NCBI GenBank assembly: GCA_004020545.1
Contig: SAQE01000015.1
Location: forward strand, 34,582-98,581
Origin: Mesorhizobium sp.
Lineage (GTDB): Bacteria > Pseudomonadota > Alphaproteobacteria > Rhizobiales > Rhizobiaceae
Length of the DNA stretch: 64,000 nucleotides
Reading direction: 5' to 3'
A model generated the notes under the pieces. It searched no databases. It was not told where the DNA came from and was given only the letters and a program-made list of their open reading frames with translations. Of this stretch, positions 1 to 8,573 are shown one piece after another (position 1 is the stretch's first letter; each line of letters opens with the position of its first letter). Both the position numbers and the translations under genes were made by a program.

Positions 1-1
1 G

Positions 2-229
2 GGCCTGCTCGGCGAGCTGAAGGCGCTCGCCTTCAAGCCGCTGTTCAACATCGCGCTGCATCAGGACCGCCGGGTGCTGAAATCGGCAAGCGACAACGCC
101 CGCTTCGCGCCACAAGCACTGCCCGTGATCGGCCCGCTCGATTTCCTGCGCCGGGATATCGCGGCGATCATGGAAGGGAAACTGCCGGCGGCGGCGGGTG
201 AGCCGAGGGTGCATCAGATCGAATTGTGA
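2..229 (+). CDS. C-terminal fragment of an unidentified protein (possible ring-hydroxylating oxygenase tail)
   Basis: An open frame enters from the left edge and stops with TGA at 227-229, giving about 75 residues. It has normal high-GC coding character. The segment with FHIALHQD-like spacing (here FNIALHQDRRVLK) followed by a hydrophobic VIGPLDFLRRDI stretch loosely recalls the C-terminal end of Rieske-type aromatic ring-hydroxylating oxygenase alpha subunits. The Rieske and iron-binding parts lie outside the window, so that is a guess. It reads toward the toxin-antitoxin pair and ends just before that pair's operators. Confidence 0.5.
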   Translation, partial: GLLGELKALAFKPLFNIALHQDRRVLKSASDNARFAPQALPVIGPLDFLRRDIAAIMEGKLPAAAGEPRVHQIEL

Positions 230-234
230 ATTAA

Positions 235-279
235 AGTTCACAGAGCTTGATTTGTTTGCCTCTGTGAACTATAGTTCAC
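235..279. promoter_or_regulatory. Palindromic operator array upstream of the HigB/HigA-type pair
   Basis: Three copies of one half-site lie here: AGTTCAC at 235-241, GTGAACT at 264-270 and AGTTCAC at 273-279. The last two form a perfect 16-bp palindrome (GTGAACTATAGTTCAC, 264-279). The first pairs with 260-270 as an 11-bp inverted repeat (AGTTCACAGAG against CTCTGTGAACT). The array ends 3 bp before the toxin ATG, the usual place for autoregulation by an antitoxin or toxin-antitoxin complex. The operator role is inferred from position and symmetry. Confidence 0.7.
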
Positions 280-281
280 GA

Positions 282-569
282 ATGATAGAGGTGCGGCAGA
301 CCGCCGATTTCACCAGATGGCTCGGCGGTCTTCGCGACACGGCGGCGCGCATGCGTATAGTCGCTCGTATCCGCCGGGTCGAAATCGGGAATATCGGCGA
401 TACCAAGTATTTCGATGGCATCGGCGAGCTCGCATCGACCACGGCCCGGGCTACCGGGTCTATTTCGTGAAAGTTGGAAATGCAGGTGATCATCCTGCTC
501 TGTGGTGGCGACAAGTCCAGCCAGAGGCGTGACATCGCCAAGGCGAAACAGATGGCAAAGGAGATATGA
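282..569 (+). pseudogene. RelE/HigB-type toxin with two compensating frameshifts
   Basis: The reading MIEVRQTADFTRWLGGLRD then IVARIRRVEIGN is that of the RelE/ParE-superfamily addiction-module killer proteins (HigB-like mRNA interferases). The frame starting at 282 is lost near 429, where one base is missing between GEL and the expected RIDHGPGYRVYF, which is readable in the next frame. An extra base near 485 then restores the first frame, giving VIILLCGGDK and a normal end KAKQMAKEI followed by TGA at 567-569. Uncorrected, the frame stops at 468-470. The normal length would be about 95 residues. The two indels cancel, so either the gene decayed or the read has two indel errors. It overlaps the antitoxin start by 4 bp. 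Confidence 0.8.
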
Positions 570-877
570 CGATGCCTCTCGAAACCAGTCGCTTCGATAT
601 CCTGGATCATCTGAAAACCCCAGAAGATCGCCTGGCCTATATCGAGGCTGCCTTTGAGGATGGTGACCCAGCACTCATTACGCACGCTCTTGGCGATGTG
701 GCGCGTTCCATCGGCATGACGGCGGTCGCGAAAGAAGCTGGCGTAACCCGGGAAGCGCTTTACAAGGCGCTGAGCGAAAAGGGCGACCCGCGTCTGAGCA
801 CGTTGCTGGGTGTCACCAAGGCGCTGGGTCTGCAACTCTATGCGAAACCCTCCAATCCCGATTCCTTCAGGACATGA
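566..877 (+). CDS. HigA-like antitoxin (XRE-type addiction module antidote)
   Basis: This 103-residue protein has a helix-turn-helix in its C-terminal half (MTAVAKEAGVTREALYKAL, then STLLGVTKALGLQL) typical of the addiction-module antidote family paired with HigB-like killers. It should bind and neutralise the upstream toxin and repress the shared promoter through the palindromes at 235-279. The ATG at 566 overlaps the toxin stop (ATGA), which supports translational coupling; an ATG at 572 is also possible. The antitoxin is intact although the toxin frame is broken, as expected where losing the toxin is tolerated and losing the antitoxin is not. Confidence 0.85.
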   Translation: MTMPLETSRFDILDHLKTPEDRLAYIEAAFEDGDPALITHALGDVARSIGMTAVAKEAGVTREALYKALSEKGDPRLSTLLGVTKALGLQLYAKPSNPDSFRT

Positions 878-892
878 AGGAATGAGGAGGCA

Positions 893-2050
893 CTAGCTCG
901 GCCCGTTCCACTCGATATCACGGGTCGACGCCGCCTGCAGGCTAATCCCTTGGCGCCAAGCTGCTCCAGCAATCTCGGCCAGCGCCGTCCATTGCGCCTT
1001 CACCGGCGCAGGATCGCCTGGCCAGTCGAGCAATTCCTGGCCTTCGCGCATCGCCTTCCGAAAGCGGGCGAGACCACCTGAGCGCAAAGCCGCCGGCAGC
1101 CCGTAGATCCACATTGCAAGCCGCACCGTTTGCGGTGTGGTCACGTCGGGCTCGACCTCCGGCCCGTCCCCAAGCACCGCATCGGCAAACCGCGCGGGAT
1201 CGCGAAAAAAATGCAAGCCGCTCACGGCGCGCGGATTGCATTCCAGCGGCAGCACACGGCCGTCCGCCTCGCGCATCAGGTCGAAGGAAATCTGCCCTGT
1301 CCACGACGTGCCCGCCACGATGCGCTCGACCAATTCGCGTGCTGCCCCATCCTCGACCCGTTCGAAGAAGATGCCGGCGCCTCTACCGGCGCGATAGGGC
1401 GACCTGTAGAGCGCCAGCGCCTTGAGCCTGCCCGCGCGCGCCACCGCATAGGCGCTGATCTCCTCGCCATCGATGAAACGCTGCGCGACCCAAGGCATGG
1501 CGGGCGAGGGGGCGATGGCATCGAGAAAATCCGGCGTCGGACGTAGCAGCACCTGGCTGGCGAAACGCGACCAGACCGGCTTGAACACCAGCTCGCGCGA
1601 GCGGCGGCGCACCGCTTCAACATCGTCACGTGAATTGAGCAGCACCGTCTTCGGCACTGCGAGCCCGAGACGCTCGGCTAGCCGGATAAAGGTGTGCTTG
1701 TTGTGGACCTCCGCCAGCAACTCGATGCCGGGTGCCAACAGCGGCGCGGGCACCGCGCGCCCGCGCCAGGCCAGCGCGAGATAAAACACCTCCTCGCAGG
1801 TCGGGATGACCAGCTCTATACCTTCGGCCCGGATCAGCCCCTCGACCGCCTCGGCATAAGCCTGCGGCGCGAAGCGCGGCGGCGGCAGGCGATGGTAGCG
1901 CGCGCAGACCTTGCTGGCGGCTGCGATCGGTCGTGCCGGCGTGTCGGCCAGGATCACCCGGCGGCCGGCGCCATGAAGCAGGCGTGCCAGATGCAGCGCC
2001 ACCGGCGCGCGCGCCCCGGTGATGAGCACGGTCTTGTCAGCCCCCGGCAT
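893..2050 (-). CDS. ATP-grasp domain protein
   Basis: This 385-residue protein has an N-terminal Rossmann-like segment (VLITGARAPVALHLARLL), a pre-ATP-grasp region and an ATP-grasp fold. The lysine stretch LVFKPVWSRFASQ and the metal-binding motif LECNPRAVSG near residue 275 are the usual ATP and Mg contacts. ATP-grasp ligases join a carboxylate to an amine, thiol or imino acid through an acyl phosphate. The substrate cannot be told from the sequence. The C-terminal 90 residues after the grasp core are not recognised. No neighbour on the same strand forms an obvious pathway with it, and the M20 amidohydrolase behind it is separately transcribed. Confidence 0.75.
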   Translation of the reverse strand: MPGADKTVLITGARAPVALHLARLLHGAGRRVILADTPARPIAAASKVCARYHRLPPPRFAPQAYAEAVEGLIRAEGIELVIPTCEEVFYLALAWRGRAVPAPLLAPGIELLAEVHNKHTFIRLAERLGLAVPKTVLLNSRDDVEAVRRRSRELVFKPVWSRFASQVLLRPTPDFLDAIAPSPAMPWVAQRFIDGEEISAYAVARAGRLKALALYRSPYRAGRGAGIFFERVEDGAARELVERIVAGTSWTGQISFDLMREADGRVLPLECNPRAVSGLHFFRDPARFADAVLGDGPEVEPDVTTPQTVRLAMWIYGLPAALRSGGLARFRKAMREGQELLDWPGDPAPVKAQWTALAEIAGAAWRQGISLQAASTRDIEWNGPS

Positions 2051-2113
2051 CAGGTCTCGCGGTCGTTTCAGCTATGAGACCGTTGCGCGAATTCTCCACG
2101 CTTGGCAATCGCG

Positions 2114-3292
2114 CTACTTGCCGCCGGCCGGCAATGCGCGTCGGACGACGTTGAGGAAGAAGCCGATGCCGATCGGGATGATGGCGTCGTTGAAGACGAA
2201 GCGGTCGCCATGCAGCCCGGCGCCGGGACCGACATCGCCGGCGCCGATCCAGACATAGGCGCCGTCGCCGACGCCCTGCAGCAGGAAGGCGAAATCCTCG
2301 CAGCCCATGCTGGGCTGGAAGCCGGTTGCGACGCATTCGGCACCCACCGTGTCCGCGCCGGCTTGCGCCGTGAGGGCAGCTCCGCTTGCCGGGTTCACCA
2401 CCGGCGGGTAGCCGCGCTTGTAGGCGAGTTCGGCGCTGACACCGTGCATGGCGGCAGTAGCCTGCGCCACGCGTTCGATCTCGGCGGCGCAATGGTCGGA
2501 GAGCGCGGGGTCGTAGAAGCGGCAGGTGCCTTCGACCTTCACCTCGCCCGGGACGAAATTGTTGAAGCGGCCGCCATGGATCTGCGTCACCGAGAGCACG
2601 GCCGGCGACAGCGGATCGACGCTGCGGGAGACCAGCCGCTGGATCGCGGTGACGAAGCTTGCGGCGGCCAGCAGCGGATCGTCGCCCAGATGCGGCATCG
2701 CGGCGTGGCAGCCGCTGCCGCGAAAGCTGATCTCGAAATCGTCGACCGCCGCCATCTGCGGTCCGGCGCGCACGCCGATATGGCCTTCCGGAAAACCCGG
2801 CCAGTTATGCACCGCAAACACCTGATCGACCGGAAAGCGGTTCAGAAGCCCGTCCTCGATCATCTTCTTGCCGCCGCCAAGCACCTCCTCGGCAGGCTGG
2901 AAGACGAACACCACGGTGCCGTCGAAGCTGCCGCTTTCGGAGAGCAGCTTGGCGGTGCCGAGCAGCATGGCGGTATGGCCGTCATGGCCGCAGGCATGCA
3001 TGACGCCCTCCTTGCGCGAGGCGTAGGCGACATTGGCGGCTTCCTTGATCGGCAGCGCGTCCAGCTCGGCGCGCAGCGCGATCGCCTTCCCGCCCCTGCC
3101 TTTCGTCAGCGTCGCCACCACCGCGGTGGCGCTGACGTCGGTGTAAACCGCAAGGCCGAACTCCTTCAGCTTCGCCGCGACGAAAGCCGCTGTCTCGTGC
3201 TCGGCAAAGCCGAGCTCCGGATTGGCGTGGATCGCCTGACGCCAGCCGATCACCTCCGGCACGATCGCCGCCACCTCGTCGTTCTTCCGCAT
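2114..3292 (-). CDS. M20 family amidohydrolase (hippurate hydrolase type)
   Basis: This 392-residue M20D-type metallopeptidase would hydrolyse amide bonds of N-acyl amino acids or related conjugates. Metal-ligand motifs are visible: ACGHDGHTAMLLG, the catalytic Glu pair in FQPAEE, and the late CEDFAF with the binding His. The lid/dimerisation segment with GSGCHAAMPH follows. The open frame extends upstream to 4060, but ATG at 3292 is preceded by AACGGAGACACGACG, a good ribosome site, and gives the family's usual length. It is divergent from the AraC regulator at 3395, which probably controls it. Confidence 0.88.
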   Translation of the reverse strand: MRKNDEVAAIVPEVIGWRQAIHANPELGFAEHETAAFVAAKLKEFGLAVYTDVSATAVVATLTKGRGGKAIALRAELDALPIKEAANVAYASRKEGVMHACGHDGHTAMLLGTAKLLSESGSFDGTVVFVFQPAEEVLGGGKKMIEDGLLNRFPVDQVFAVHNWPGFPEGHIGVRAGPQMAAVDDFEISFRGSGCHAAMPHLGDDPLLAAASFVTAIQRLVSRSVDPLSPAVLSVTQIHGGRFNNFVPGEVKVEGTCRFYDPALSDHCAAEIERVAQATAAMHGVSAELAYKRGYPPVVNPASGAALTAQAGADTVGAECVATGFQPSMGCEDFAFLLQGVGDGAYVWIGAGDVGPGAGLHGDRFVFNDAIIPIGIGFFLNVVRRALPAGGK

Positions 3293-3394
3293 CGTCGTGT
3301 CTCCGTTTTCGATTGCGGCGATGTTGCCGATGCCTTCGGCTTCCGTCTTGAACGGGATTGACGGGCAGGGCGGTTTCAAGAAAGGCTGGCGGCC

Positions 3395-4225
3395 ATGAGC
3401 GATGCCAGCGAGCAAAGGGAGCGCGAAGCAGTCAAGCTGACGCGGCATGAGGGCCTTGGCGGCCTCGAAATGCTCGCCGCCCGCTACCGCGACCATGCCT
3501 ATGCGCTGCACACGCATCCGACCTGGGTGTTCGGCGTGGTGGTGGCCGGCGTCGAGAAGCTCAGGATCGGCCGCCGCCAGCATCTGGCGCCGGCGGCCTC
3601 GATCATCATCGTCAATCCGGAAGAGCCGCATGACGGCGAGAAAGGCGCTCCCGCCGGCTGGGCCTACCGCACCTGCTATCCCGATGCCGCGCTGATGGCC
3701 GAGGTCGCCGAGGATCTCGAGCAGGCGCGATTGCCGATGTTCAGCGAGGGCATCGTCCAAGCGCCGGAACTGACGCGCGCCTTCGTGCGGGCGCACCGCC
3801 TCGCCGGACAGGCGCTCGAGCAGGAAGCGGCGATGCTGGTGGTGCTGCGCGCCCTTGCCGGCCGCTTCGCCGACGGCAAGCGCCGCGATCGCGCTTCGGA
3901 CAGAGGCGAGACAGCACGGCGCTTCCGTCTCTATGGCGAGCTGATCGCCGAAGATCTCTCGGCTGGTTTCGATCTCGCTCGATTGGCGGCGACGACCGGG
4001 GTCACCCGCTTCCAGGTCATCCGCGATTTCCACCGCGCCGCCGGCATGACGCCCGGACAATATCTGCGCGACCGGCGCATCCGTGCCGCCTCGGCGCTGA
4101 TCAAAACCGACATGCCGCTAGCCGAGATCGCCGTGGCGACCGGCTTCGCCGACCAGAGCCATCTCACCAGGGTGTTCAAGGCGATCAAGGGGCTTGCGCC
4201 CGGGGCCTGGCGCGCCGCTGCGTGA
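3395..4225 (+). CDS. AraC family transcriptional regulator
   Basis: This 276-residue protein has an N-terminal AraC-type cupin sensor (the AYALHTHPTWVFG and NPEEPHDGE segments) and a C-terminal double helix-turn-helix, with FDLARLAATTGVTRFQVIR as the first unit and LAEIAVATGFADQSHLTRVF as the second. That layout is standard for AraC activators that sense a small molecule. The start lies 103 bp from the divergent M20 amidohydrolase, so the shared gap probably holds both promoters and the AraC site. The ligand is not predictable, though a substrate or product of the amidohydrolase is the simplest guess. Confidence 0.88.
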   Translation: MSDASEQREREAVKLTRHEGLGGLEMLAARYRDHAYALHTHPTWVFGVVVAGVEKLRIGRRQHLAPAASIIIVNPEEPHDGEKGAPAGWAYRTCYPDAALMAEVAEDLEQARLPMFSEGIVQAPELTRAFVRAHRLAGQALEQEAAMLVVLRALAGRFADGKRRDRASDRGETARRFRLYGELIAEDLSAGFDLARLAATTGVTRFQVIRDFHRAAGMTPGQYLRDRRIRAASALIKTDMPLAEIAVATGFADQSHLTRVFKAIKGLAPGAWRAAA

Positions 4226-4270
4226 GCGTCGCGCGGCCGTTGTGCCGGCGTTGCGCCAGCAGCCGGCACG

Positions 4271-5047
4271 CTACATCAGCGATGCCGTCGCCAGGCGATT
4301 CTTGGCGGTGTTCGGCTTCTTGTCTCCAACATAGTCCACATGCGTGTCGACGAGCCGGTCGCTGTCTATGCCGGCCGCGGTCAGGATATCCATGATCGCC
4401 TTGACGCGCTGCTTGGCCAGGTCCTTGTTCGTCTTGGCGGCGTCGGTGCCGGTGAATTCCCTGGCCGCCAGAGCGGTCAGTTCGACGTTGCAATGCGTGT
4501 CTTTGATGCTGGCGGCAAATTTCTCGAGGTCACTTTTAACCTGCGGCGAAATCACAAAAGACTGGCTGTCGAAGAACAGGGGGACCTGCAGAGGGCTCCT
4601 TTTCTCGTACTGCCGGCAGGAGATTCCCTGCTTCGGAAGCGTGTACAGAATCGCACTCCGCGCCTGTTTCGTATCCGCGGCGCTGTCGTCGACCCAGTGC
4701 GAAAGCGCCAGCACCATTTCGGGTTTCACACCTTGCGCCTTGAGAAAATCCTTGGTCGCGTCGAGCCTGCGGCCGGCTATGTTATCGGCCTTGGTGTAAT
4801 TGCCTTCCTTGCTGGCCGTCGCGTAAAGCCTGTAACCACAATCGCGCCCGCTGTCTTTCAGGAACGCCGCCAGCGAATTGGCGGTTTCGTCCGAAATCTT
4901 TCCTTCGCCCTTCTTGAACAGGACACGGTACGAATTCCATTGGGTGCATTTCGGCCCGACGTAACGTTCCTGGGCGGTCGCTTTGAACCAGGCCGTGCTG
5001 CCAGCGACGATGAAGATCGCCAGGATGAGGCTGAATACAGACTTCAT
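4271..5047 (-). CDS. Secreted protein with two OmpA-like halves
   Basis: The 258-residue product starts with a signal peptide (MKSVFSLILAIFIVAGSTAW). Start choice: ATG at 5047 follows GGGGAGGTGTCTTGAAG, so the longer frame to 5125 is rejected. Two segments resemble each other and the OmpA-like peptidoglycan-binding fold. Residues about 40-120 contain VLFKKGEGKISDETANSLAAF and a NIAGRRLDATKDFLKAQGV helix. Residues about 150-250 contain VPLFFDSQSFVISPQVKSDL and LAKQRVKAIMDILTAAGIDS. Each has the beta strand, an acidic position and the N-x-x-L-A-x-x-R-type helix spacing, with conserved Cys residues. A cell-envelope role is inferred. The convergent AraC gene ends 46 bp away. Confidence 0.7.
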   Translation of the reverse strand: MKSVFSLILAIFIVAGSTAWFKATAQERYVGPKCTQWNSYRVLFKKGEGKISDETANSLAAFLKDSGRDCGYRLYATASKEGNYTKADNIAGRRLDATKDFLKAQGVKPEMVLALSHWVDDSAADTKQARSAILYTLPKQGISCRQYEKRSPLQVPLFFDSQSFVISPQVKSDLEKFAASIKDTHCNVELTALAAREFTGTDAAKTNKDLAKQRVKAIMDILTAAGIDSDRLVDTHVDYVGDKKPNTAKNRLATASLM

Positions 5048-5131
5048 CTTCAAGACACCTCCCCAGGCGACCCCGCCTACCGCAGTTCTTGGCGCTGCCA
5101 AGTAACGTTCACGCGACTGCCACACCCGCCC

Positions 5132-8100
5132 TCAATCCCACACGAGCAGCAGCTTGCGCCAGAAGGCGTTGGACGGCATCGGCTTCGAACCGCGCGGCAG
5201 CCGGATCGCCAGATAGATCGTCAGCCATTTGCGATCGATCTCCCGCACCGAAACCTTCAGGTCATGCAGCTCGAAAGGTTTCGAAACCCGTGTCCATCCG
5301 GAGAACGCCAAGGCGCCGACGGGAGCGTCGCGGTTCCAAACGAGCTTTTCCTCCGGCCTGCCGAGAGCCATGGCGAACTCGAATGGCGACGCCTCCTCGT
5401 GGGCGATCTCCACCGTCGCGATGGCGCTCCTGGCAAATGCCGGGAAAGCGGCGTTGAGCGCGGCTACGACCGGGCCATGCGTGCTCGGTCGCAGGAATAT
5501 GCCGCCATTGTCGCCAGCGACGAGAAGCAACGGCAGTTCGGAGGGATAATTGGTCACAAGCGTCGAATGCTTCAGTTCGTCGCCCGTCAGCCGCCGCGTG
5601 CGTTGGCGCGATTGCGGCGCGTTGAGGCGTGGGCGCCTCGCGCCGGGCGAAACGACACTGCGGATCTTGATGCTTGAAAAACCGCCGAGCACCGGCGCGT
5701 CGGGCCGATTGCCGCCGCATCTTACGGCAAGCAGCAAATCGCGCCTGGCTGACGCCGGCGTATCGACGCTCGCCATGATTTCGCGCGGTTCGTGCGGGCG
5801 GCTGACATCGGCCCAGCCGCTTCCATCGCCATTTTCGAGGAACCGAGCGAGATCGCTGAAAGTCCGGTTTTCCGCATCGACGATCGCGATCTGAAACTGC
5901 GCCGGCCCGGTCAATGCTTCGTCGAGGTAAACCCAGCAATCCGCGCCGACTGTGCCGGGTGGGCAGACGCCCTTCAGCAAAGCCATTGAGACAATGTTGC
6001 CCTTGGCCTGGACGAACAGTTGGTCCGGCGATTGTTCGACATAGGTCAACAGATCGGGATCGGCATCCGGATACGAGCCGACATGGGCAAGGCGCAGGAC
6101 TTCGGCCGGGAGGTATCGCTCGCGCTGAAGCGCGGAATGCAGCTCCGGCACGGTGTCCTCGGCCGTCGCATCGAGCAGGTCGACGACACCCAGGGTGAAG
6201 TCCGATCGCCCGGAATGGGCGAGAAGCGAAATCGCCGTATCGGGCCTGCCTTCGCGCGCCGCAATCTCGGCCAGCAACTGCATCGCGTCGGTGGAATTGG
6301 CGGGAGCCGAGCTTAGCCGCAGATAGCGGTCATCCTTGACGCGCAGCTCCAGGTTCCAGAGGTTGAGTTCCTTTTCATGATCGGCGGTGTTCGAGCTGAT
6401 GCCGAGCTGCACGAACATGTCGGTGTGCGCGAATTTGTGCTTTCGGAACACATTGATGATCGGCCTGCGGTTCCTCAGCCACTCTGCATTCCGGTTCATG
6501 CCCGTCGGCGAGGAGCGGTACCAGTAGAGCGGCTCCGGGATCGTGACGATCGTGAGGCCTGCCAGATCGGCGCGCAGGAAGAATTCCCAATCGCTCGCCG
6601 AAAAGCCGCGCTCTTCGTTGAGGTACCCTACGTTGTCGAACACCTCACGCCGGAACATCGCATTGGCATCGCCATAGGGATTGGTGATCAGGGCGATGTC
6701 CGGAGGGCCGCCGACCGGGAAATAGAGCATATAGCCGCTTTTGGTGTCCGGCGGCACGAAGGGCTCATTGAGCCACTTGGCAAAGGTCGTGCAGATGTCG
6801 GCGCCGGACTTTTGCATACCGGCGACGAATGTGCTGACCGCATTCGGAAACAGTGCGTTGTCGTCATCCAGGAACAGGATCAGCGAACCCTTCGCGGCGC
6901 GAATTCCGGTGTTGCGCGCCTTGCCGAGGAAACCGTTCTTCTGCCGGATGATGCGCCAGCCGCGCCGCTTGAACTCGGGCTCCAGCTCCGCCAGCAGCTC
7001 GATTGTCTCCGGATCCGTGCTGCCGTCATCGACGACGATCAATTCGATGTTGGGGTAGTCCTGGCGCCGAACCGAGGCAATCGCCTGCGGCAGCAGACGC
7101 GCCCGATTATAATGCGCCGTGATGATCGAAACGAGCGGCAGAGCGCCTCGGCCGCGGCCGGCGGCCTTGCCGGGCTGCCGGCACAGCTTGGCGTGCAGCT
7201 TGCTCCAGGCCTTCTCGCGTGCGTCGCGGTTCTGCAGCGGCTTTGCAGGGCGGAACGAGGGGCTCTCCAGCGTTGAAGCGATCTTGGCCGCGATCCCGGA
7301 AGGCGACGCCTCCATCATGACGGCGTCGGCGGATTTCGGATGGAGCAGATCACGCACGCTGCCGACATCCGTCGCGATGAACGGAATCTCCTCGTCGAGG
7401 CACGCCACGACATCCAGCGGAAGTTGCGCGGCCGAATGGGTGATTGCCACCAGCGCACGACTCTGCCGTAGGTAACGGAAGATTTCCGGCACGTCCCGGA
7501 TGGGCAGGAGCTTCAGTTTGAACGGCCATTGCCGGGCCCGCCGAACGATCATGCCGCCCGAGTGCTCGCCGAGCACATGCCCAAACGCTCCGACGATCGT
7601 CACGGCGATGTCGGTCACACCGGCGTCGGCCAGGCGATCGAGCGCGTCGCAGAACAGCGTCAGTCCGCTGCGCGCTTCCGTGCCTGAAAAATGCACCACT
7701 TCCGCAGTCGGCCGATCTCGTGGCCTGTAGCGGTCGAGGGTGAAGTCCGAACGCCACTCCTCAGGCTCAAGCGGCGTCGCGATGTGGCGGCTGGCGGGCA
7801 GCGTCCATCCCGCCTTGGTCATCCAGTCGAGCAGGGACTGGCCGGTTACCACGATATGGTCGCAGGTTTCCGCCGACATCCTTTCCATATGCGCGACGGT
7901 CATCTGCTCCTTACGCTCGACCGCCCTGGCATTCGCCTCCAGTTTCCACATCAGTGGCTCGTGCGCGAGCACCACGAGCGCGGGAGGATCGGGAAACACG
8001 CCCGTGCGCTTGGCGACGGTCGGGAAGTGCGCCAGCCCGCCCTCGAGGGAAAAATAGACGACGTCGAAAGCGTTCTGCTTGAGGTAATGATAGACGGCTA

Positions 8101-8434
8101 CAGAATTCTTGTCGCTCGACTCCATTCCGCGCAGCAATTCGGGCGATGACGGCAGCAGTTCGAGCCGCACCAGGAAATTGTCGAAGCACCATTTGGCGAG
8201 CCTCGCGATCTCCTGCTCGTCGGGCTGGCTGCCGAGTGGGTTTGCCACCCATAGCAGCGTGACCGTGTCACCGATCTTCGCCAGATGCTGCGCCAGCGCG
8301 TAGGTCGCCGAGCCGGGATCGGCAGTCACCGTCGAGCCGAACGCGACCTCCGAGACGACACACACATTGCGGGGCTTCTGGCTTGCCTGTCGCTTGCGCG
8401 CGGAAATCGCGCCTGCCTTAGAACCAATGCTCAA
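5132..8434 (-). CDS. Giant two-domain glycosyltransferase (GT-B plus GT2) with C-terminal tail
   Basis: A 1100-residue cytoplasmic protein. Residues about 20-420 look like a GT-B (GT4-like) transferase, with EHSGGMIVRRARQWPFKLKLL and later FIATDVGSVRDLL. Residues about 432-700 are a complete GT2 domain: PLVSIITAHYNRARLLPQA, then VVDDGSTD, the DxD-type FLDDDNALFP, and SASDWEFFLRADLAGL. About 400 further residues end in a block (LPLLLVAGDNGGIFLRP to SNAFWRKLLLVWD) shared with the paralogue at 10063-12765. The start is TTG at 8434, preceded by GAGGGGGACTGA. The following residues SIGSK match the paralogue's ATG-initiated MAIGSK, which supports this start. It probably adds two sugars to a surface polysaccharide. 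Confidence 0.8.
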   Translation of the reverse strand: MSIGSKAGAISARKRQASQKPRNVCVVSEVAFGSTVTADPGSATYALAQHLAKIGDTVTLLWVANPLGSQPDEQEIARLAKWCFDNFLVRLELLPSSPELLRGMESSDKNSVAVYHYLKQNAFDVVYFSLEGGLAHFPTVAKRTGVFPDPPALVVLAHEPLMWKLEANARAVERKEQMTVAHMERMSAETCDHIVVTGQSLLDWMTKAGWTLPASRHIATPLEPEEWRSDFTLDRYRPRDRPTAEVVHFSGTEARSGLTLFCDALDRLADAGVTDIAVTIVGAFGHVLGEHSGGMIVRRARQWPFKLKLLPIRDVPEIFRYLRQSRALVAITHSAAQLPLDVVACLDEEIPFIATDVGSVRDLLHPKSADAVMMEASPSGIAAKIASTLESPSFRPAKPLQNRDAREKAWSKLHAKLCRQPGKAAGRGRGALPLVSIITAHYNRARLLPQAIASVRRQDYPNIELIVVDDGSTDPETIELLAELEPEFKRRGWRIIRQKNGFLGKARNTGIRAAKGSLILFLDDDNALFPNAVSTFVAGMQKSGADICTTFAKWLNEPFVPPDTKSGYMLYFPVGGPPDIALITNPYGDANAMFRREVFDNVGYLNEERGFSASDWEFFLRADLAGLTIVTIPEPLYWYRSSPTGMNRNAEWLRNRRPIINVFRKHKFAHTDMFVQLGISSNTADHEKELNLWNLELRVKDDRYLRLSSAPANSTDAMQLLAEIAAREGRPDTAISLLAHSGRSDFTLGVVDLLDATAEDTVPELHSALQRERYLPAEVLRLAHVGSYPDADPDLLTYVEQSPDQLFVQAKGNIVSMALLKGVCPPGTVGADCWVYLDEALTGPAQFQIAIVDAENRTFSDLARFLENGDGSGWADVSRPHEPREIMASVDTPASARRDLLLAVRCGGNRPDAPVLGGFSSIKIRSVVSPGARRPRLNAPQSRQRTRRLTGDELKHSTLVTNYPSELPLLLVAGDNGGIFLRPSTHGPVVAALNAAFPAFARSAIATVEIAHEEASPFEFAMALGRPEEKLVWNRDAPVGALAFSGWTRVSKPFELHDLKVSVREIDRKWLTIYLAIRLPRGSKPMPSNAFWRKLLLVWD

Positions 8435-8573
8435 TCAGTCCCCCTCGATCATCAGCCGCAGCGGGTCGAGACAGTCTTGCAAAGAGTAGGATAACACTTT
8501 GATAATTGTCTCGTGGGGATAATCGGCTTACCAATATCGCACCCGCATTCGCGTAACCCGGATCAACGCTCGG

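Noticed and set aside
1114-1546. Plus-strand open frames inside the ATP-grasp gene
   Set aside because: They are antisense shadows of a gene with clear family motifs; their translations are Arg/Pro-rich without pattern.
2102-3361. Long plus-strand frame opposite the M20 amidohydrolase
   Set aside because: Its translation is His/Arg-rich antisense of a recognised enzyme; no start or family support.
3293-4060. Upstream extension of the M20 amidohydrolase to 4060
   Set aside because: The extension overlaps the AraC gene in antisense; ATG 3292 has a ribosome site and gives normal length.
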